DNA of 64,000 nt from Actinomadura chibensis NBRC 106107 (GCF_001552135.1 NZ_BCQP01000002.1:124001-188000), one strand, 5' to 3'; numbered from the stretch's first letter, positions 46,495 through 55,892 are shown. Notes: generated by a model from the sequence alone, not told the origin. Made by a program: numbers and translations.

Positions 46495-48905
46495 CCCACG
46501 ACCTGCGCCTGCTCGCCCCGGCCCTCGCCACCTGGATCACCGCCGCCACGACCATGGGCCTCCCACCGGCCGCCACCTGCGGCTTGGCGGCCATCACAGC
46601 CCTGATGGCCCTCTACCTCCTGGCTCCCCGCCGCCGCTCGAACACGAGAGGAGGCTCTAACCCGAACCCAGCCACCCCCGCCTCGGCCATGGCGGGCCAC
46701 TCTGGGCCGCAACCACTCGCTTTCGTCTCGGCGTTCGGCCAGGCCGGGAACCACGTCGGTCGGGCGGCCGGGACCGGCGGGGCCAGTGGGGCACGGCGGA
46801 GGTTGGCGGGTGTCGTCCTGGTGTGCGCCGCCGCTTCGGCGGCGGTCGTGGCGCTGCGGACGGCCGCCGTCGACACCGGGCCCGTGCGCGATCTCGCCCG
46901 CCATGGACGCTTCGCGGTGGCCGAGGCCGTCGTGACCGCGGACCCGCGGTCGCATCCCGGCAACGGACGCCCGTTGATCACCGTCCGGGCCCGGGTGGAA
47001 GCGGTGGCGCGGGCGAAGGTGCGGGTTCCCGTCCTGCTGATCGCGGCGGACCCCGGCTGGCTTCGCGTCCTGCCGAGCCAGCGGGTCCGGCTGCGCGGGC
47101 GGTTCACGACGCCGAGGGGTGCCGATCTGCTGGCCGCCGTTGTGATCGTGCGCGGGCCGCCCGCCGTTCTCGGCCCGCCTTCACTGGTACAGCGGGGCGC
47201 CGAGCGGGTCCGGGCGCGGTTGCGGGCGGCGGTCGCGGGGCTGCCTCCCGACCAGCGCGGCATCCTGCCCGGCATGGTCGTCGGCGACACCTCGGGCCTC
47301 GACCCGGCCCTGGCCGAGGACTTCCGGACCGCCGGGCTCACCCACCTCCTGGTCGTCTCGGGCGCGAACCTGGCGATCGTCACCGGCGCCGTCCTCGGGC
47401 TGAGCCGTCTCGCGGGCCTCGGACGGCGGCGCGCCCCGCCCGTCGCGGTCCTCGCGGTGGTCGTGTTCGTCGTGATCGCGCGGCCCGAACCGAGCGTCCT
47501 CCGCGCGGCCGTGATGGGTCTCATCGGCCTGCTGGCGCTGTTCACCGGACGGAGCCGCCAGGGGCTGCCCGCCTTGGCCGCAGCCGTGCTGCTCCTCGTC
47601 CTGGCCGACCCGGAGCTCGCGCGCTCGTACGGGTTCGCGCTGTCCGTGACGGCCACGGCGGGGCTGCTCGTCCTGGGCCCGCCATGGCGGGAGAGGCTCG
47701 CGCGCCGCCTCCCCGGCCCGGTCGCCGACGCCCTCGCCGTCGCGGCCGCCGCCGAGGTCGCGGTGGCGCCGGTCCTGGTCATGCTGTCCGGTGAGGTGGG
47801 GGTCGTCTCCGTGTTCGCCAACCTGCTCGCCGCCCCGGCCGTCGCACCGGCCACCCTCCTCGGGGCCCTCGCCGCGCTCACCGCGCTCGTGTGCCTTCCG
47901 CTCGCCAGGGTGATCGCCTGGCCCGCGGGCCTGTCCACCGGCTGGATCATCCGGGTGGCCCGCACCGCCGCCGCGCTGCCCTACGCGACCATCCCCTGGA
48001 CGAGCGGCGGGTTGGGTGCGCTCACCCTGCTGCTGGCAGCGGGCGTCGCCGTCCTGGTCTTACGCAGCCGCCGGCTGCGCCTGCTCGTGGCCGCCGCCCT
48101 GACCGGCGTGCTCGTCGCCGTCGTCGCCCTGCGCGTGACGGCCCGCGGATGGCCGCCGCCCGGCTGGCAGATGGTCGCCTGTGACGTCGGCCAGGGCGAC
48201 GCCATCGTCCTCGCCACATCACCGGGGCAGGCGGTCGTCGTGGACGCGGGTCCCGAGCCCGCGCCGGTCGACCGGTGCCTGCGCCGCCTCCACATCCGGG
48301 ACGTGGCATTGCTCGTCCTGACCCACCCGCACGCCGACCACATCAACGGGACGTCCGGCGTCATGCGGGGCCGCACCGTCCACGAGATTCTGACGACACC
48401 CCGGACGTCCGGCCGCGAAGCCCGCTTGGCGCGCGGCGTTTCCGCTCGTCCGGCCCAGGCGGGGCAGCAGTGGCGCATCGGTGACTTGACGCTGTCCGTC
48501 CTCGCCCCGGCGGCGACCGGCCCGACGCTCACCCCCGACGACGACGGCACCACGATCAACAACGCGAGCGTGGTCCTTGTCGCCCGCAAACCGGGATTCA
48601 GCGCACTCCTGGCCGGTGACGTCGAGACCGAGGCGCAGCGCGCGCTGCAGAATGCCGTCCCGCACGTGCAAGTCCTGAAGGTCCCCCATCACGGCTCGCC
48701 CAGCCAGGACCTCCAGTTTCTCGCCGCCGCCCACGCCTCCATCTCCCTGATCTCAGTAGGCGAGCACAACGATTACGGCCATCCGTCACCCCTGACCGTC
48801 GGCCTTCTGAGACGTCTCCACACCCAAGTCCATCGCACCGATCAGGAGGGAGACATAGCCATCGCCCGAACCGCCCCAGGCCTGACGACCATCCCGCACC
48901 GCTAG
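46491..48905 (+). CDS. comEC: ComEC/Rec2 family DNA channel protein
   Basis: 804 aa. The N-terminal helices and OB-like domain are followed by the Competence domain (GILPGMVVGDTSGLDPAL, LTHLLVVSGANLAIVTG) with about eight helices. A C-terminal metallo-beta-lactamase domain has DVGQGDAIV and the metal motif HPHADH. It transports single-stranded DNA in natural competence. A Gly/Ser/Asn/Pro-rich segment (about 50-100) between early helices looks like an insert. No comEB or pilus genes are here; competence in this organism is unproven. Confidence 0.94.
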   Translation: MTHDLRLLAPALATWITAATTMGLPPAATCGLAAITALMALYLLAPRRRSNTRGGSNPNPATPASAMAGHSGPQPLAFVSAFGQAGNHVGRAAGTGGASGARRRLAGVVLVCAAASAAVVALRTAAVDTGPVRDLARHGRFAVAEAVVTADPRSHPGNGRPLITVRARVEAVARAKVRVPVLLIAADPGWLRVLPSQRVRLRGRFTTPRGADLLAAVVIVRGPPAVLGPPSLVQRGAERVRARLRAAVAGLPPDQRGILPGMVVGDTSGLDPALAEDFRTAGLTHLLVVSGANLAIVTGAVLGLSRLAGLGRRRAPPVAVLAVVVFVVIARPEPSVLRAAVMGLIGLLALFTGRSRQGLPALAAAVLLLVLADPELARSYGFALSVTATAGLLVLGPPWRERLARRLPGPVADALAVAAAAEVAVAPVLVMLSGEVGVVSVFANLLAAPAVAPATLLGALAALTALVCLPLARVIAWPAGLSTGWIIRVARTAAALPYATIPWTSGGLGALTLLLAAGVAVLVLRSRRLRLLVAAALTGVLVAVVALRVTARGWPPPGWQMVACDVGQGDAIVLATSPGQAVVVDAGPEPAPVDRCLRRLHIRDVALLVLTHPHADHINGTSGVMRGRTVHEILTTPRTSGREARLARGVSARPAQAGQQWRIGDLTLSVLAPAATGPTLTPDDDGTTINNASVVLVARKPGFSALLAGDVETEAQRALQNAVPHVQVLKVPHHGSPSQDLQFLAAAHASISLISVGEHNDYGHPSPLTVGLLRRLHTQVHRTDQEGDIAIARTAPGLTTIPHR

Positions 48906-48955
48906 CCCCCTTCCCCCGCCGCCGCACCCACCCCGCCCCCAAGCCACCGAACGAA

Positions 48956-49198
48956 CCCGCCCGCCAACCGCCGTAGCCGTCCACCGGGACGCTGAAGCCG
49001 CCCGCCAAACCGCCGTAGCCGCGCGCCGAGACGCTGAAGCCGTCCACCAACCGCCGTAGCCGCGCGCCGAGACGCTGAAGCCACCCGCCAACTGCCGAAT
49101 CCGCCCACCGAGACGCTAAAGCCGCCCATCAAACCGCCGAAGTCGCGCGCCGAGACGTTGAAGCCGCCCATCAAACCGCTGATGCTGCCCCACCAAAC
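48956..49198. repeat. 41-42-bp tandem array 3' of comEC
   Basis: About five units with the anchor GACGCTGAAG (or GACGCTAAAG/GACGTTGAAG) at 48988, 49030, 49071, 49112 and 49154, that is, spacings of 42, 41, 41 and 42. Each has CCGCCAAACCGCCGTAGCCG-like flanks. Read on the minus strand, 42-bp units encode GGFSVSARGYGG-like repeats, but the 41-bp units break the frame, so I do not call a gene. Confidence 0.88.
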
Positions 49199-49423
49199 CG
49201 CTGAACCCGGGTGATGGCGACGGCGACGGCGGAGGCGGTATTGGCGGCTGGCCGACTAGCGACCCTGCCACGGTGGTGGGCAACTGGTGATCACGGGGGC
49301 TGGTCAAGCGTCCGGCCCAGCGGTCCATGGGCGGGGTGGTCATGGCCTGGGGGTGTGGGGGTTTTGGTGTGGGGTTGTTGGCTGGTGGCGTGGGGGCCGG
49401 GCCTGGCGTGGCATGCTGCAGGG
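49199..49423. other. G/T-rich stretch before holA
   Basis: 49330-49423 is strongly G/T-skewed with several runs of four or five G (near 49349, 49356, 49371, 49392), suggestive of G-quadruplex potential in the holA leader. No gene or clear promoter is seen. Confidence 0.4.
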
Positions 49424-50392
49424 GTGTCGATTGAGCCCATCGTCCTTGTCGTCGGTGACGAAGAACTGCTCGTGGATCGTGCGATCGGTGAGGTCGTCGC
49501 GTCCGTGCGGGCGGCGGATCCGGAGAACGAGGTGATCGACCTCGCGCCGGGCGGGCTGGAGCCCGGGCGGATCGCCGAGCTGACCTCGCCCTCGCTGTTC
49601 GGGGGCGGGAAGGTGCTTGTGCTGAGGTCGGGCCAGGACCTCGGCAAGGACCTGATCGCCGAGGTGCTCAAGTACGCCAAGGCGCCCGCCGAGGACGTGG
49701 TGCTCGTGGTCGTCCACCACGGCGGGGCCAAGGGGAAGGCGCTGGTGGACGGGCTCACCAAGCTCAAGGCACGCAAGATCTCGTGCCCGAAGGTCACCAA
49801 GACGGGAGAGCGCGTCGACTTCGTCCGGGCGGAGATCCGCGCGGCGGGAGGGAAGATCTCGGCGGACGCGGCGCGCGGCCTGATCGACGCCGTCGGGAAC
49901 GATCTGCGTGAACTGGCGGCGGCCTGCAGCCAGCTCGTCGCCGACACCGGCGGGAAGATCGACGACGCGGCCGTCGCGCGCTACTACCGGGGACGCGCCG
50001 AGGTCAGCGGCTTCACGGTCGCGGACAAGGCCATCGAGGGCCAGCTCGCGGAGGCCCTGGAGCAGCTCCGCTGGGCGCTCGCGACCGGGGTGGCGCCGGT
50101 GCTGATCGTCAGCGCGCTCGCACAGGGCGTCCGGGGGCTGGCGAAGGTCGGCGGCGCTCCGCGAGGTGCGCGAGGCGCCGCCTTGGCGAAGGAACTCGGG
50201 ATGCCGCCGTGGAAGATCGAGCGCGTCCAGAGGCAATTGCGCGGCTGGTCAGGGGACGGCGTGGCACGGGCACTGGCCGCGGTGGCGGAGGCGGACGAGC
50301 AGGTGAAGGGCGGCGCCGCCGACCCCGCGTACGCACTGGAAAAGGCGGTCGCCGAAATAGTCACCGCCCGCGCCCAACGCCGCGCCTCCTAA
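49424..50392 (+). CDS. holA: DNA polymerase III delta subunit
   Basis: 322 aa from GTG 49424 (MSIEPIVLVVGDEELLVDRAI). Clamp-loader delta subunit, which opens the sliding clamp. Family marks are LTSPSLFGGGKVLVLR, VVHHGGAKGKALVDGL and DAVGNDLRELAAACSQL, with a C-terminal helical domain (GMPPWKIERVQRQLRGW). The frame is open further upstream through the G/T-rich stretch, but homology begins here. It lies between comEC and rpsT, the usual place. Confidence 0.94.
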   Translation: MSIEPIVLVVGDEELLVDRAIGEVVASVRAADPENEVIDLAPGGLEPGRIAELTSPSLFGGGKVLVLRSGQDLGKDLIAEVLKYAKAPAEDVVLVVVHHGGAKGKALVDGLTKLKARKISCPKVTKTGERVDFVRAEIRAAGGKISADAARGLIDAVGNDLRELAAACSQLVADTGGKIDDAAVARYYRGRAEVSGFTVADKAIEGQLAEALEQLRWALATGVAPVLIVSALAQGVRGLAKVGGAPRGARGAALAKELGMPPWKIERVQRQLRGWSGDGVARALAAVAEADEQVKGGAADPAYALEKAVAEIVTARAQRRAS

Positions 50393-50482
50393 ACCCCACG
50401 CCGCCTCCCAAGCCCCCAATCCCCGGCCCGAGTCCCGGCTGCGAGGCCCGGGTCTCGAGTCTCGGCCGCGAGTCCCTGCCCC

Positions 50483-50508
50483 TGAATTCTTGGGTGTGAA
50501 TTCTTGGG
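50483..50508 (+). repeat. 14-nt spaced direct repeat
   Basis: TGAATTCTTGGG occurs at 50483-50494 and 50497-50508, in the convergent gap between holA and the SRPBCC gene. The flanks carry G runs. Confidence 0.6.
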
Positions 50509-50517
50509 GGTGGTTGG

Positions 50518-50949
50518 TTAGTTGGGGGTGGGGTGGGGTTCGGACTTGGATTTTAGGCCGTTTGCTTCCATTGTTACGTAGCGGCGGGTTAGGCGGCCTG
50601 TTAGGAGGGAGAGCACGGGGGACAGGAAGCCCTTTTGGTCGAGGGTTAGGCGGACGCTCACCGTGCCGTCCGGTTTCGGGAGGATGTCGTGTGCCGCGAC
50701 CGTCGTGACGCCGGGGGAGCGGGACTCCCAGGTGAAGGTCTTGTTCTCCTCGAAGGCGGTGACCTTCCAGACGGCGGCGGGGAGTTTCGGCTGGGAGACG
50801 CGGGCCCGGCTGGAAAGGGCGAAGGGCCTGTCCAGGATTTCGACGCTGGTGATGGAGGCCGTCATCTCGGGCCAGCGCTCCACGTCCTTCAGGAGGTTCC
50901 AGACGGTCTCGGGGGCGGCGTCGATGTCGACGGAGATCTCGAAATGCAC
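50518..50949 (-). CDS. SRPBCC (START/Bet v1-like) family protein
   Basis: 143 aa. Starts MHFEISVDIDAAPETVWNLLKDVERWPEMT, the typical N-terminus of polyketide cyclase/dehydrase-like SRPBCC proteins, which bind a hydrophobic ligand in a helix-grip pocket. Ligand and activity are unknown. The ATG lies inside the 3' end of the upstream lysR frame, which overlaps it by 61 nt, so expression is likely coupled to lysR. Confidence 0.85.
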   Translation of the reverse strand: MHFEISVDIDAAPETVWNLLKDVERWPEMTASITSVEILDRPFALSSRARVSQPKLPAAVWKVTAFEENKTFTWESRSPGVTTVAAHDILPKPDGTVSVRLTLDQKGFLSPVLSLLTGRLTRRYVTMEANGLKSKSEPHPTPN

Positions 50950-51815
50950 GGCGTGCTCCTCACTGCGGCGCGGATGGCTGACAGGAGGCCGGTGACCAGG
51001 GGGTCGTCGGCGCGGTTCGGGAGATGGAGGGCGTGGTAGGGGACGGCGGGCAGGTCGACGATCTCGCGCGCGACCAGGCCGGGCGGCGGGGAGACGCAGC
51101 CGTTCACGACGGCGAGGCCGACCCGCAGGGCCACGAAGTGCAGCATGAGCGGCCAGCCCGCGGCCTCGACGGCGACGGTCCAGGGGACGGCGGCGGCGCG
51201 CAGCGCGCGTTCGAGGGCGACGCGGTGCGGGCCGGTGGGCGGCGGCACGATCAGCGCCGCCCCCGCCAGGTCGGCGCAGGTGAGCGAGGGCTTCGCGGCC
51301 AGCGGATGGTCGTCCGGCATGACCAGGACCTGCGGGTACGAGGCCAGCGGGACGGCCCGCACGTCGGTGGGCAGGACGTCCAGGACGGCGACCCCGACGT
51401 CGGCGCGGCCGGTGCGGACGGCGGTGAGCGTCCGGACGCGGTCGCCGTTGATCAGGCGGACGCCGGGACGGACGACGTCGCCCAGCAGGTACAGGAAGGC
51501 GCCCTCCCCGGCGGCGAGCACCGGCGCGCGGGTGGAGGCGGCGCCGTGCACGTCGGCGAGGAACGCGGTCACCCGGGCGTCGAGGTCGCGGGCGAAGCGG
51601 GCGACCTGCTCGCCCGCGGGGGTGAGGGCGAGGCGGCGGCCGTGCCGCGTGTACAGGGGGCGCCCGACGGCCTCGGTGAGCTTGCGGACCTTGACGTGCA
51701 GGGCGGGCTGGGAGATGTGGAGTTCCCCGGCCGCGCGCGTGAAGTTGAGGTGGTCGGCGAAGACGGCGAACGAGGCGAGCGCGTCCGTGGAGAGGCGGCT
51801 CAGGTCCATAGGCAT
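50889..51815 (-). CDS. LysR family transcriptional regulator
   Basis: 308 aa. N-terminal winged helix LASFAVFADHLNFTRAAGELHISQPALHVKVRKLTEAVG, then a substrate-binding-like effector domain. The last 21 residues (STPCISRSPSTSTPPPRPSG) are read in another frame through the start of the SRPBCC gene and do not look like LysR sequence, so an ancestral stop may have been lost. It is divergent from the HAD-like gene across 62 nt, in which a T-N11-A-type LysR box would be expected. Confidence 0.9.
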   Translation of the reverse strand: MPMDLSRLSTDALASFAVFADHLNFTRAAGELHISQPALHVKVRKLTEAVGRPLYTRHGRRLALTPAGEQVARFARDLDARVTAFLADVHGAASTRAPVLAAGEGAFLYLLGDVVRPGVRLINGDRVRTLTAVRTGRADVGVAVLDVLPTDVRAVPLASYPQVLVMPDDHPLAAKPSLTCADLAGAALIVPPPTGPHRVALERALRAAAVPWTVAVEAAGWPLMLHFVALRVGLAVVNGCVSPPPGLVAREIVDLPAVPYHALHLPNRADDPLVTGLLSAIRAAVRSTPCISRSPSTSTPPPRPSGTS

Positions 51816-51877
51816 GGACTATAGCTGGAATGATCTTAATAGTTCTCTTCTAGCCTCCGAGGCCCGAGGGTTGGGGC

Positions 51878-52402
51878 ATGGACATCGAACCCCGGCTCGG
51901 CGTCGACTTCGGCCGGGTCATACACGGCGGGCTGCTCGCCCCCGGCGACGACGACACGGCGTTCCTGGACGGAAGCTTCGCGGAGGCGCTCGCCTCGCCC
52001 GCGACGGAAGGCGTGTACGACGTGCTGCCCGGCCTGGTCGAGGCGTTCGGCGGACGTGCCTGGATCATCTCCAAGTGCGGTGACCGGGTGCGGAGGCGGA
52101 CGCTCGCCTGGCTCGACCACCACGACTTCTACGCGCGGACGGGCCTGCCAAGGGAGAACGTTCGGTTCTGCGCGAAGCGCCCGGAGAAGGCGCTGCACTG
52201 CGCGGAACTCGGGATCACCCACATGATCGACGACCGTCCGGACGTGCATCGCGCCATTCGGGGGCTCGTCCCGTACCGGTATTTGTTCGGCCCCGAGAAA
52301 ACGCTGGAGGAAGGGGTGCGGCGCATTCCCGACTGGGCGTCCGCGGAGGTCATTCGGAGAGATATTCCGGCGGGACGGATTCGGCCAGCCACACCCCGTT
52401 AG
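51878..52402 (+). CDS. HAD-superfamily-like protein with a variant catalytic motif
   Basis: 174 aa. HAD layout: motif I GVDFGRVI (Asp10), motif II-like Ser in WIISKCGD, motif III Lys in KRPEKAL and motif IV THMIDDRPD. The second acidic residue of the usual DxD is Gly12 (DFG), so classical phosphatase chemistry may be lost or changed. It faces lysR and converges on kptA with a 53-nt overlap of coding ends. The function is unassigned; it may act on nucleotides or be a binding protein. Confidence 0.75.
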   Translation: MDIEPRLGVDFGRVIHGGLLAPGDDDTAFLDGSFAEALASPATEGVYDVLPGLVEAFGGRAWIISKCGDRVRRRTLAWLDHHDFYARTGLPRENVRFCAKRPEKALHCAELGITHMIDDRPDVHRAIRGLVPYRYLFGPEKTLEEGVRRIPDWASAEVIRRDIPAGRIRPATPR

Positions 52403-52886
52403 CGCTGACGCGGAACTCGTGCCCGGCGGCGGCCATCCGCCCGGCGGCGACGACCAGGACGACGGGCTCTCCCCGCCGGGCGCCGACCCGCCGGGCCGTC
52501 TCCCGGTCGGGGGACAGGTGGACGGCGTGCCGCCCCATCGGCAGCAGCCCGTCCCGCAGGATCGAGGGGACGGAACGGCGCACCGTCCCGTGGTAAAGGA
52601 ATTCCGGCGGCTCCACCGGAGGCAGTTTCAGGTCGACCGGGATGGAATGGCCCTGGACGGCCCGGATCCGGTCGCCGTCGAGTTCGTAGCGCCGCTTGTC
52701 GTTGGCGTCGACGACGAACTCAAGCTCGGCGCGGGTGATCGGGAACGAGTGGCGGGCGGCGGCCGCGAGCAGGTCGGCGACGTCGGCCCAGCCCTCGGCG
52801 TCGAGCGTGAGCCCGATCCGCTCGGGGCGGTGCCGCAGGTGCTTGGCGAGATACTTGGAGATCTTCACCGCGCGGCGCTCGTCCAC
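52350..52886 (-). CDS. kptA: RNA 2'-phosphotransferase Tpt1/KptA
   Basis: 178 aa. Family motifs are intact: SKYLAKHLRHRPERIGL (catalytic Arg18/His19), NDKRRYEL, QGHS (78-81), YHGT (98-101) and HAVHLS. Tpt1 uses NAD+ to move an internal RNA 2'-phosphate to ADP-ribose. Bacteria lack the yeast-type tRNA splicing that makes this substrate, so the bacterial role may be RNA repair or reversal of RNA/ADP-ribose modifications. It overlaps the HAD-like gene tail to tail. Confidence 0.93.
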   Translation of the reverse strand: MDERRAVKISKYLAKHLRHRPERIGLTLDAEGWADVADLLAAAARHSFPITRAELEFVVDANDKRRYELDGDRIRAVQGHSIPVDLKLPPVEPPEFLYHGTVRRSVPSILRDGLLPMGRHAVHLSPDRETARRVGARRGEPVVLVVAAGRMAAAGHEFRVSANGVWLAESVPPEYLSE

Positions 52887-52910
52887 CCGGAAGACCCCCG
52901 GACATGCGTC

Positions 52911-52934
52911 GGGGCCGGCGCGCGAGCCGGCCCC
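52911..52934 (-). terminator. rpsT terminator hairpin
   Basis: GGGGCCGGC (52911-52919) pairs perfectly with GCCGGCCCC (52926-52934) around a 6-nt loop, 15 nt past the rpsT stop. Confidence 0.8.
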
Positions 52935-52948
52935 GGGGCGTGCGGCTG

Positions 52949-53221
52949 CTACTTGGCGGCCTGCAGCTCGGCGGCGCGCTTGGCGATCGCCGACTTGCGG
53001 TTGGCGGCCTGGTTCTTGTGGATGACGCCCTTGCTGACGGCCTTGTCCAGCTTGCGGGCGGCGTGGCGCTGGGCGGCGACGGCCGCGTCCACCTCGCCGG
53101 CCTCGGCGGCCTCGCGGAACTTGCGGATCGCCGTCTTCAGCTCGGACTTGACGGCCTTGTTGCGCAGCCGGGCCTTCTCGTTCTGCTTGTTGCGCTTGAT
53201 CTGGGACTTGATGTTAGCCAC
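52949..53221 (-). CDS. rpsT: 30S ribosomal protein S20
   Basis: 90 aa from GTG 53221 ([21 protein letters not shown]). Small, Lys/Ala-rich helical protein that binds 16S rRNA, with the conserved end [19 protein letters not shown]. The open frame continues upstream without homology. It is divergent from lepA, with about 240 nt between starts. Confidence 0.96.
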   Translation of the reverse strand: MANIKSQIKRNKQNEKARLRNKAVKSELKTAIRKFREAAEAGEVDAAVAAQRHAARKLDKAVSKGVIHKNQAANRKSAIAKRAAELQAAK

Positions 53222-53462
53222 GTCGTAGTGCCTCAGCTTGGTCGCGATACTCGCCTGCTCACGCGCAGGCCCTGACGAATGTCTGAACGGGGGCGGGACG
53301 GTGCCCCCGGGGCACGACGCTACGCCACACGCAGTCGCACAGCTTACCAATCACCGGCCCCGGCCCCAAACCAGCGGGGTGCACGGAGCATCGGGCCCGG
53401 CATGGGACTATGGGACGAAGACTTCTTCCTTGTCCACCTGTGAGTATTGCGAACGGACCCCG

Positions 53463-55307
53463 GTGCCAGCGCCTGTGCCTGACAAGACCGATCCCGCGAT
53501 CATCCGCAACTTCTGCATCATCGCGCACATCGACCATGGCAAGTCGACCCTCGCGGACCGGATGCTGCAGTTGACGGGTGTCGTCGAGGAGCGCCAGATG
53601 CGCGCCCAGTACCTCGACCGCATGGACATCGAGCGCGAGCGCGGCATCACGATCAAGAGCCAGGCCGTGCGGCTGCCGTGGACGTCCGGCGGCGTCGACC
53701 ACGTCCTCAACCTGATCGACACCCCGGGGCACGTCGACTTCTCCTACGAGGTGTCGCGGTCGCTCGCGGCGTGCGAGGGCGCCGTCCTGCTGGTGGACGC
53801 GGCGCAGGGCATCGAGGCGCAGACGCTGGCCAACCTGTACCTGGCGCTTGAGGCCGACCTGCACCTGATCCCCGTCCTCAACAAGATCGACCTGCCCGCC
53901 GCGCAGCCCGACAAGTACGCCGAGGAGCTCGCCGGGATCATCGGCTGCGAGCCCGCCGACGTGCTGCGGGTGTCCGGCAAGACCGGCGAGGGCGTCCGCG
54001 AGCTGCTCGACAAGATCGTCGCGGAGGTGCCGGCCCCGGTCGGCGACCCGGACGGGCCCGCCCGCGCGCTGATCTTCGACTCGGTGTACGACACCTACCG
54101 CGGGGTGGTCACCTACGTCCGGATCGTGGACGGGCACCTGTCGCGCCGCGAGAAGAGCCTGATGATGTCGACCGGGGCCGCGCACGAGACCCTGGAGGTC
54201 GGCGTGATCTCCCCGGAGCCGAAGCCCGTGCAGGGCCTCGGCGTCGGCGAGGTCGGCTACCTGATCACCGGGGTGAAGGACGTCCGGCAGGCGCGCGTCG
54301 GCGACACGGTGACGGGCCAGTCGCGGCCGGCGCCCGAGGCGCTCGGCGGCTACCGCGACCCGCGTCCCATGGTGTTCTCCGGCCTGTACCCGGTGGACGG
54401 CGACCAGTACCCCGAGCTGCGCGACGCGCTCGACAAGCTCCGCCTGAACGACGCCGCGCTGGTCTACGAGCCGGAGACGTCGGCGGCGCTCGGGTTCGGG
54501 TTCCGCTGCGGGTTCCTCGGGCTGCTGCACATGGAGATCGTCCGGGAGCGGCTGGAGCGCGAGTTCGACCTGTCGCTGATCTCGACCGCGCCGAACGTCG
54601 TGTACCGGGTGGTCATGGAGGACGGGACGGAGCACACCGTCACCAACCCCAGCGAGTTCCCCGAGGGCAAGATCGGCACCGTGTACGAGCCGGTGGTGAA
54701 GGCGACGCTGCTCAGCCCGTCCGACCACATCGGCGCGATCATGGAGCTGTGCCAGGGCCGCCGCGGCGTGCTGCTCGGCATGGACTACCTCTCCGAGGAC
54801 CGCGTCGAGATCCGCTACACGCTGCCCCTCGCCGAGATCATCTTCGACTTCTTCGACCAGTTGAAGTCGAAGACCCGCGGGTACGCCTCGCTGGACTACG
54901 AGCCGAGCGGCGAGCAGGAGGCCGACCTCGTGAAGGTCGACATCCTGCTGCAGGGCGAGTCGGTGGACGCGTTCAGCCAGATCGTCCACAAGGACAAGGC
55001 GCGCGAGTACGGGCTGATGATGACGTCCAAGCTCAAGGAACTGATCCCGCGGCAGCAGTACGAGGTGCCGATCCAGGCCGCGATCGGTGCGCGCATCATC
55101 GCGCGGGAGAACATCCGCGCCATCCGCAAGGACGTCCTCGCCAAATGCTACGGCGGCGACATCTCCCGTAAGCGCAAGCTCCTGGAGAAGCAGAAGGAGG
55201 GCAAGAAGCGGATGAAGACCATCGGGCGGGTGGACGTCCCGCAGGAGGCCTTCGTCGCGGCGCTCTCCACGGGCGGCGGCGAGTCCACCGACAAGGGCCG
55301 CAAGTAG
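53463..55307 (+). CDS. lepA: elongation factor 4 (LepA)
   Basis: 614 aa from GTG 53463 ([30 protein letters not shown]). Translational GTPase with [28 protein letters not shown] and NKID, then EF-G-like domains and the LepA-specific C-terminal domain ending in the Lys-rich [18 protein letters not shown]. It helps 30S assembly and stalled ribosomes. The frame is open back to 53238, but the upstream residues are not conserved. A small GGGGGC/GCCCCC hairpin lies in the leader (53289-53308). Confidence 0.96.
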   Translation: MPAPVPDKTDPAIIRNFCIIAHIDHGKSTLADRMLQLTGVVEERQMRAQYLDRMDIERERGITIKSQAVRLPWTSGGVDHVLNLIDTPGHVDFSYEVSRSLAACEGAVLLVDAAQGIEAQTLANLYLALEADLHLIPVLNKIDLPAAQPDKYAEELAGIIGCEPADVLRVSGKTGEGVRELLDKIVAEVPAPVGDPDGPARALIFDSVYDTYRGVVTYVRIVDGHLSRREKSLMMSTGAAHETLEVGVISPEPKPVQGLGVGEVGYLITGVKDVRQARVGDTVTGQSRPAPEALGGYRDPRPMVFSGLYPVDGDQYPELRDALDKLRLNDAALVYEPETSAALGFGFRCGFLGLLHMEIVRERLEREFDLSLISTAPNVVYRVVMEDGTEHTVTNPSEFPEGKIGTVYEPVVKATLLSPSDHIGAIMELCQGRRGVLLGMDYLSEDRVEIRYTLPLAEIIFDFFDQLKSKTRGYASLDYEPSGEQEADLVKVDILLQGESVDAFSQIVHKDKAREYGLMMTSKLKELIPRQQYEVPIQAAIGARIIARENIRAIRKDVLAKCYGGDISRKRKLLEKQKEGKKRMKTIGRVDVPQEAFVAALSTGGGESTDKGRK

Positions 55308-55328
55308 CCCGGCCCGCGGCGCCCCGCG

Positions 55329-55892
55329 CTACTTCTTGAGCAGCGGCCAGGCGACCGCGGCCGGGACGCGGCGGAACTCGCCCCGGTTGGCGGCGCGCCC
55401 CGCGTAGACCAGGAAGAACATCACGGCGGCCGTGAAGAGCAGCGGCACCCAGATGAGCGCCTCCATGACCAGCGAGAGCAGTCCGAACACGAACCAGACC
55501 GCGACGGCGGCGAGGCCCATGTTGAGGCCCTGCGCGGCGTGCCGGCGGACGAACGGCGACCCGCCGCCCTTGCCGACGAGGACGACGGCGGGCGCGATCA
55601 CGCCGACGAGGAACTGGCCCACGTACGCCATGAGCGACCAGGTCTTCTCGTCGTCGGAGACCGGACCGAAATGGCCCGGCATCTGCGCGGTGCCCCGGCC
55701 CTGCTGAGGCTGCGGCTGCTGGGGCTGCGGCTGCTGGGGCGGCTGCTGCCAGGAGCCGCCGGGCTGCTGCTGAGGCTGCTGCGGTTGCTGAGGCTGCTGC
55801 TGCCAGAGGTTCCCTGGCTGCTGCCAGGGGGCCTGCTGCTGCCATCCGGGCTGCTGTCCCTGGCCGGGCGACGGGGGAGGCCCGTAGGCCAT
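55329..55892 (-). CDS. DUF4870 membrane protein with a Gln/Pro-rich N-terminus
   Basis: 187 aa from ATG 55892. Residues 1-75 are low-complexity (QQPQQPQQPQQQPGG, QPQPQQPQPQQ). They are followed by SDDEKTWSLMAYVGQFLVGVIAPAVVLVG and three or four helices, the DUF4870 domain. The N-terminus is probably a flexible cytoplasmic tail. Function unknown. Its stop is 21 nt from the convergent lepA stop. Confidence 0.85.
   Translation of the reverse strand: MAYGPPPSPGQGQQPGWQQQAPWQQPGNLWQQQPQQPQQPQQQPGGSWQQPPQQPQPQQPQPQQGRGTAQMPGHFGPVSDDEKTWSLMAYVGQFLVGVIAPAVVLVGKGGGSPFVRRHAAQGLNMGLAAVAVWFVFGLLSLVMEALIWVPLLFTAAVMFFLVYAGRAANRGEFRRVPAAVAWPLLKK

Noticed and set aside
44058..46955. A 965-codon minus-strand frame
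   Set aside because: It lies antisense to hutI, degV, comEA and comEC, is Arg/Pro/Gly-rich, and shows no domain.
48598..49343. Gly/Phe/Ser-rich minus-strand frames over the comEC 3' end and the 41/42-bp array
   Set aside because: The 41-bp units break the frame and part of each ORF is antisense to comEC. It is kept as a repeat, not a gene.
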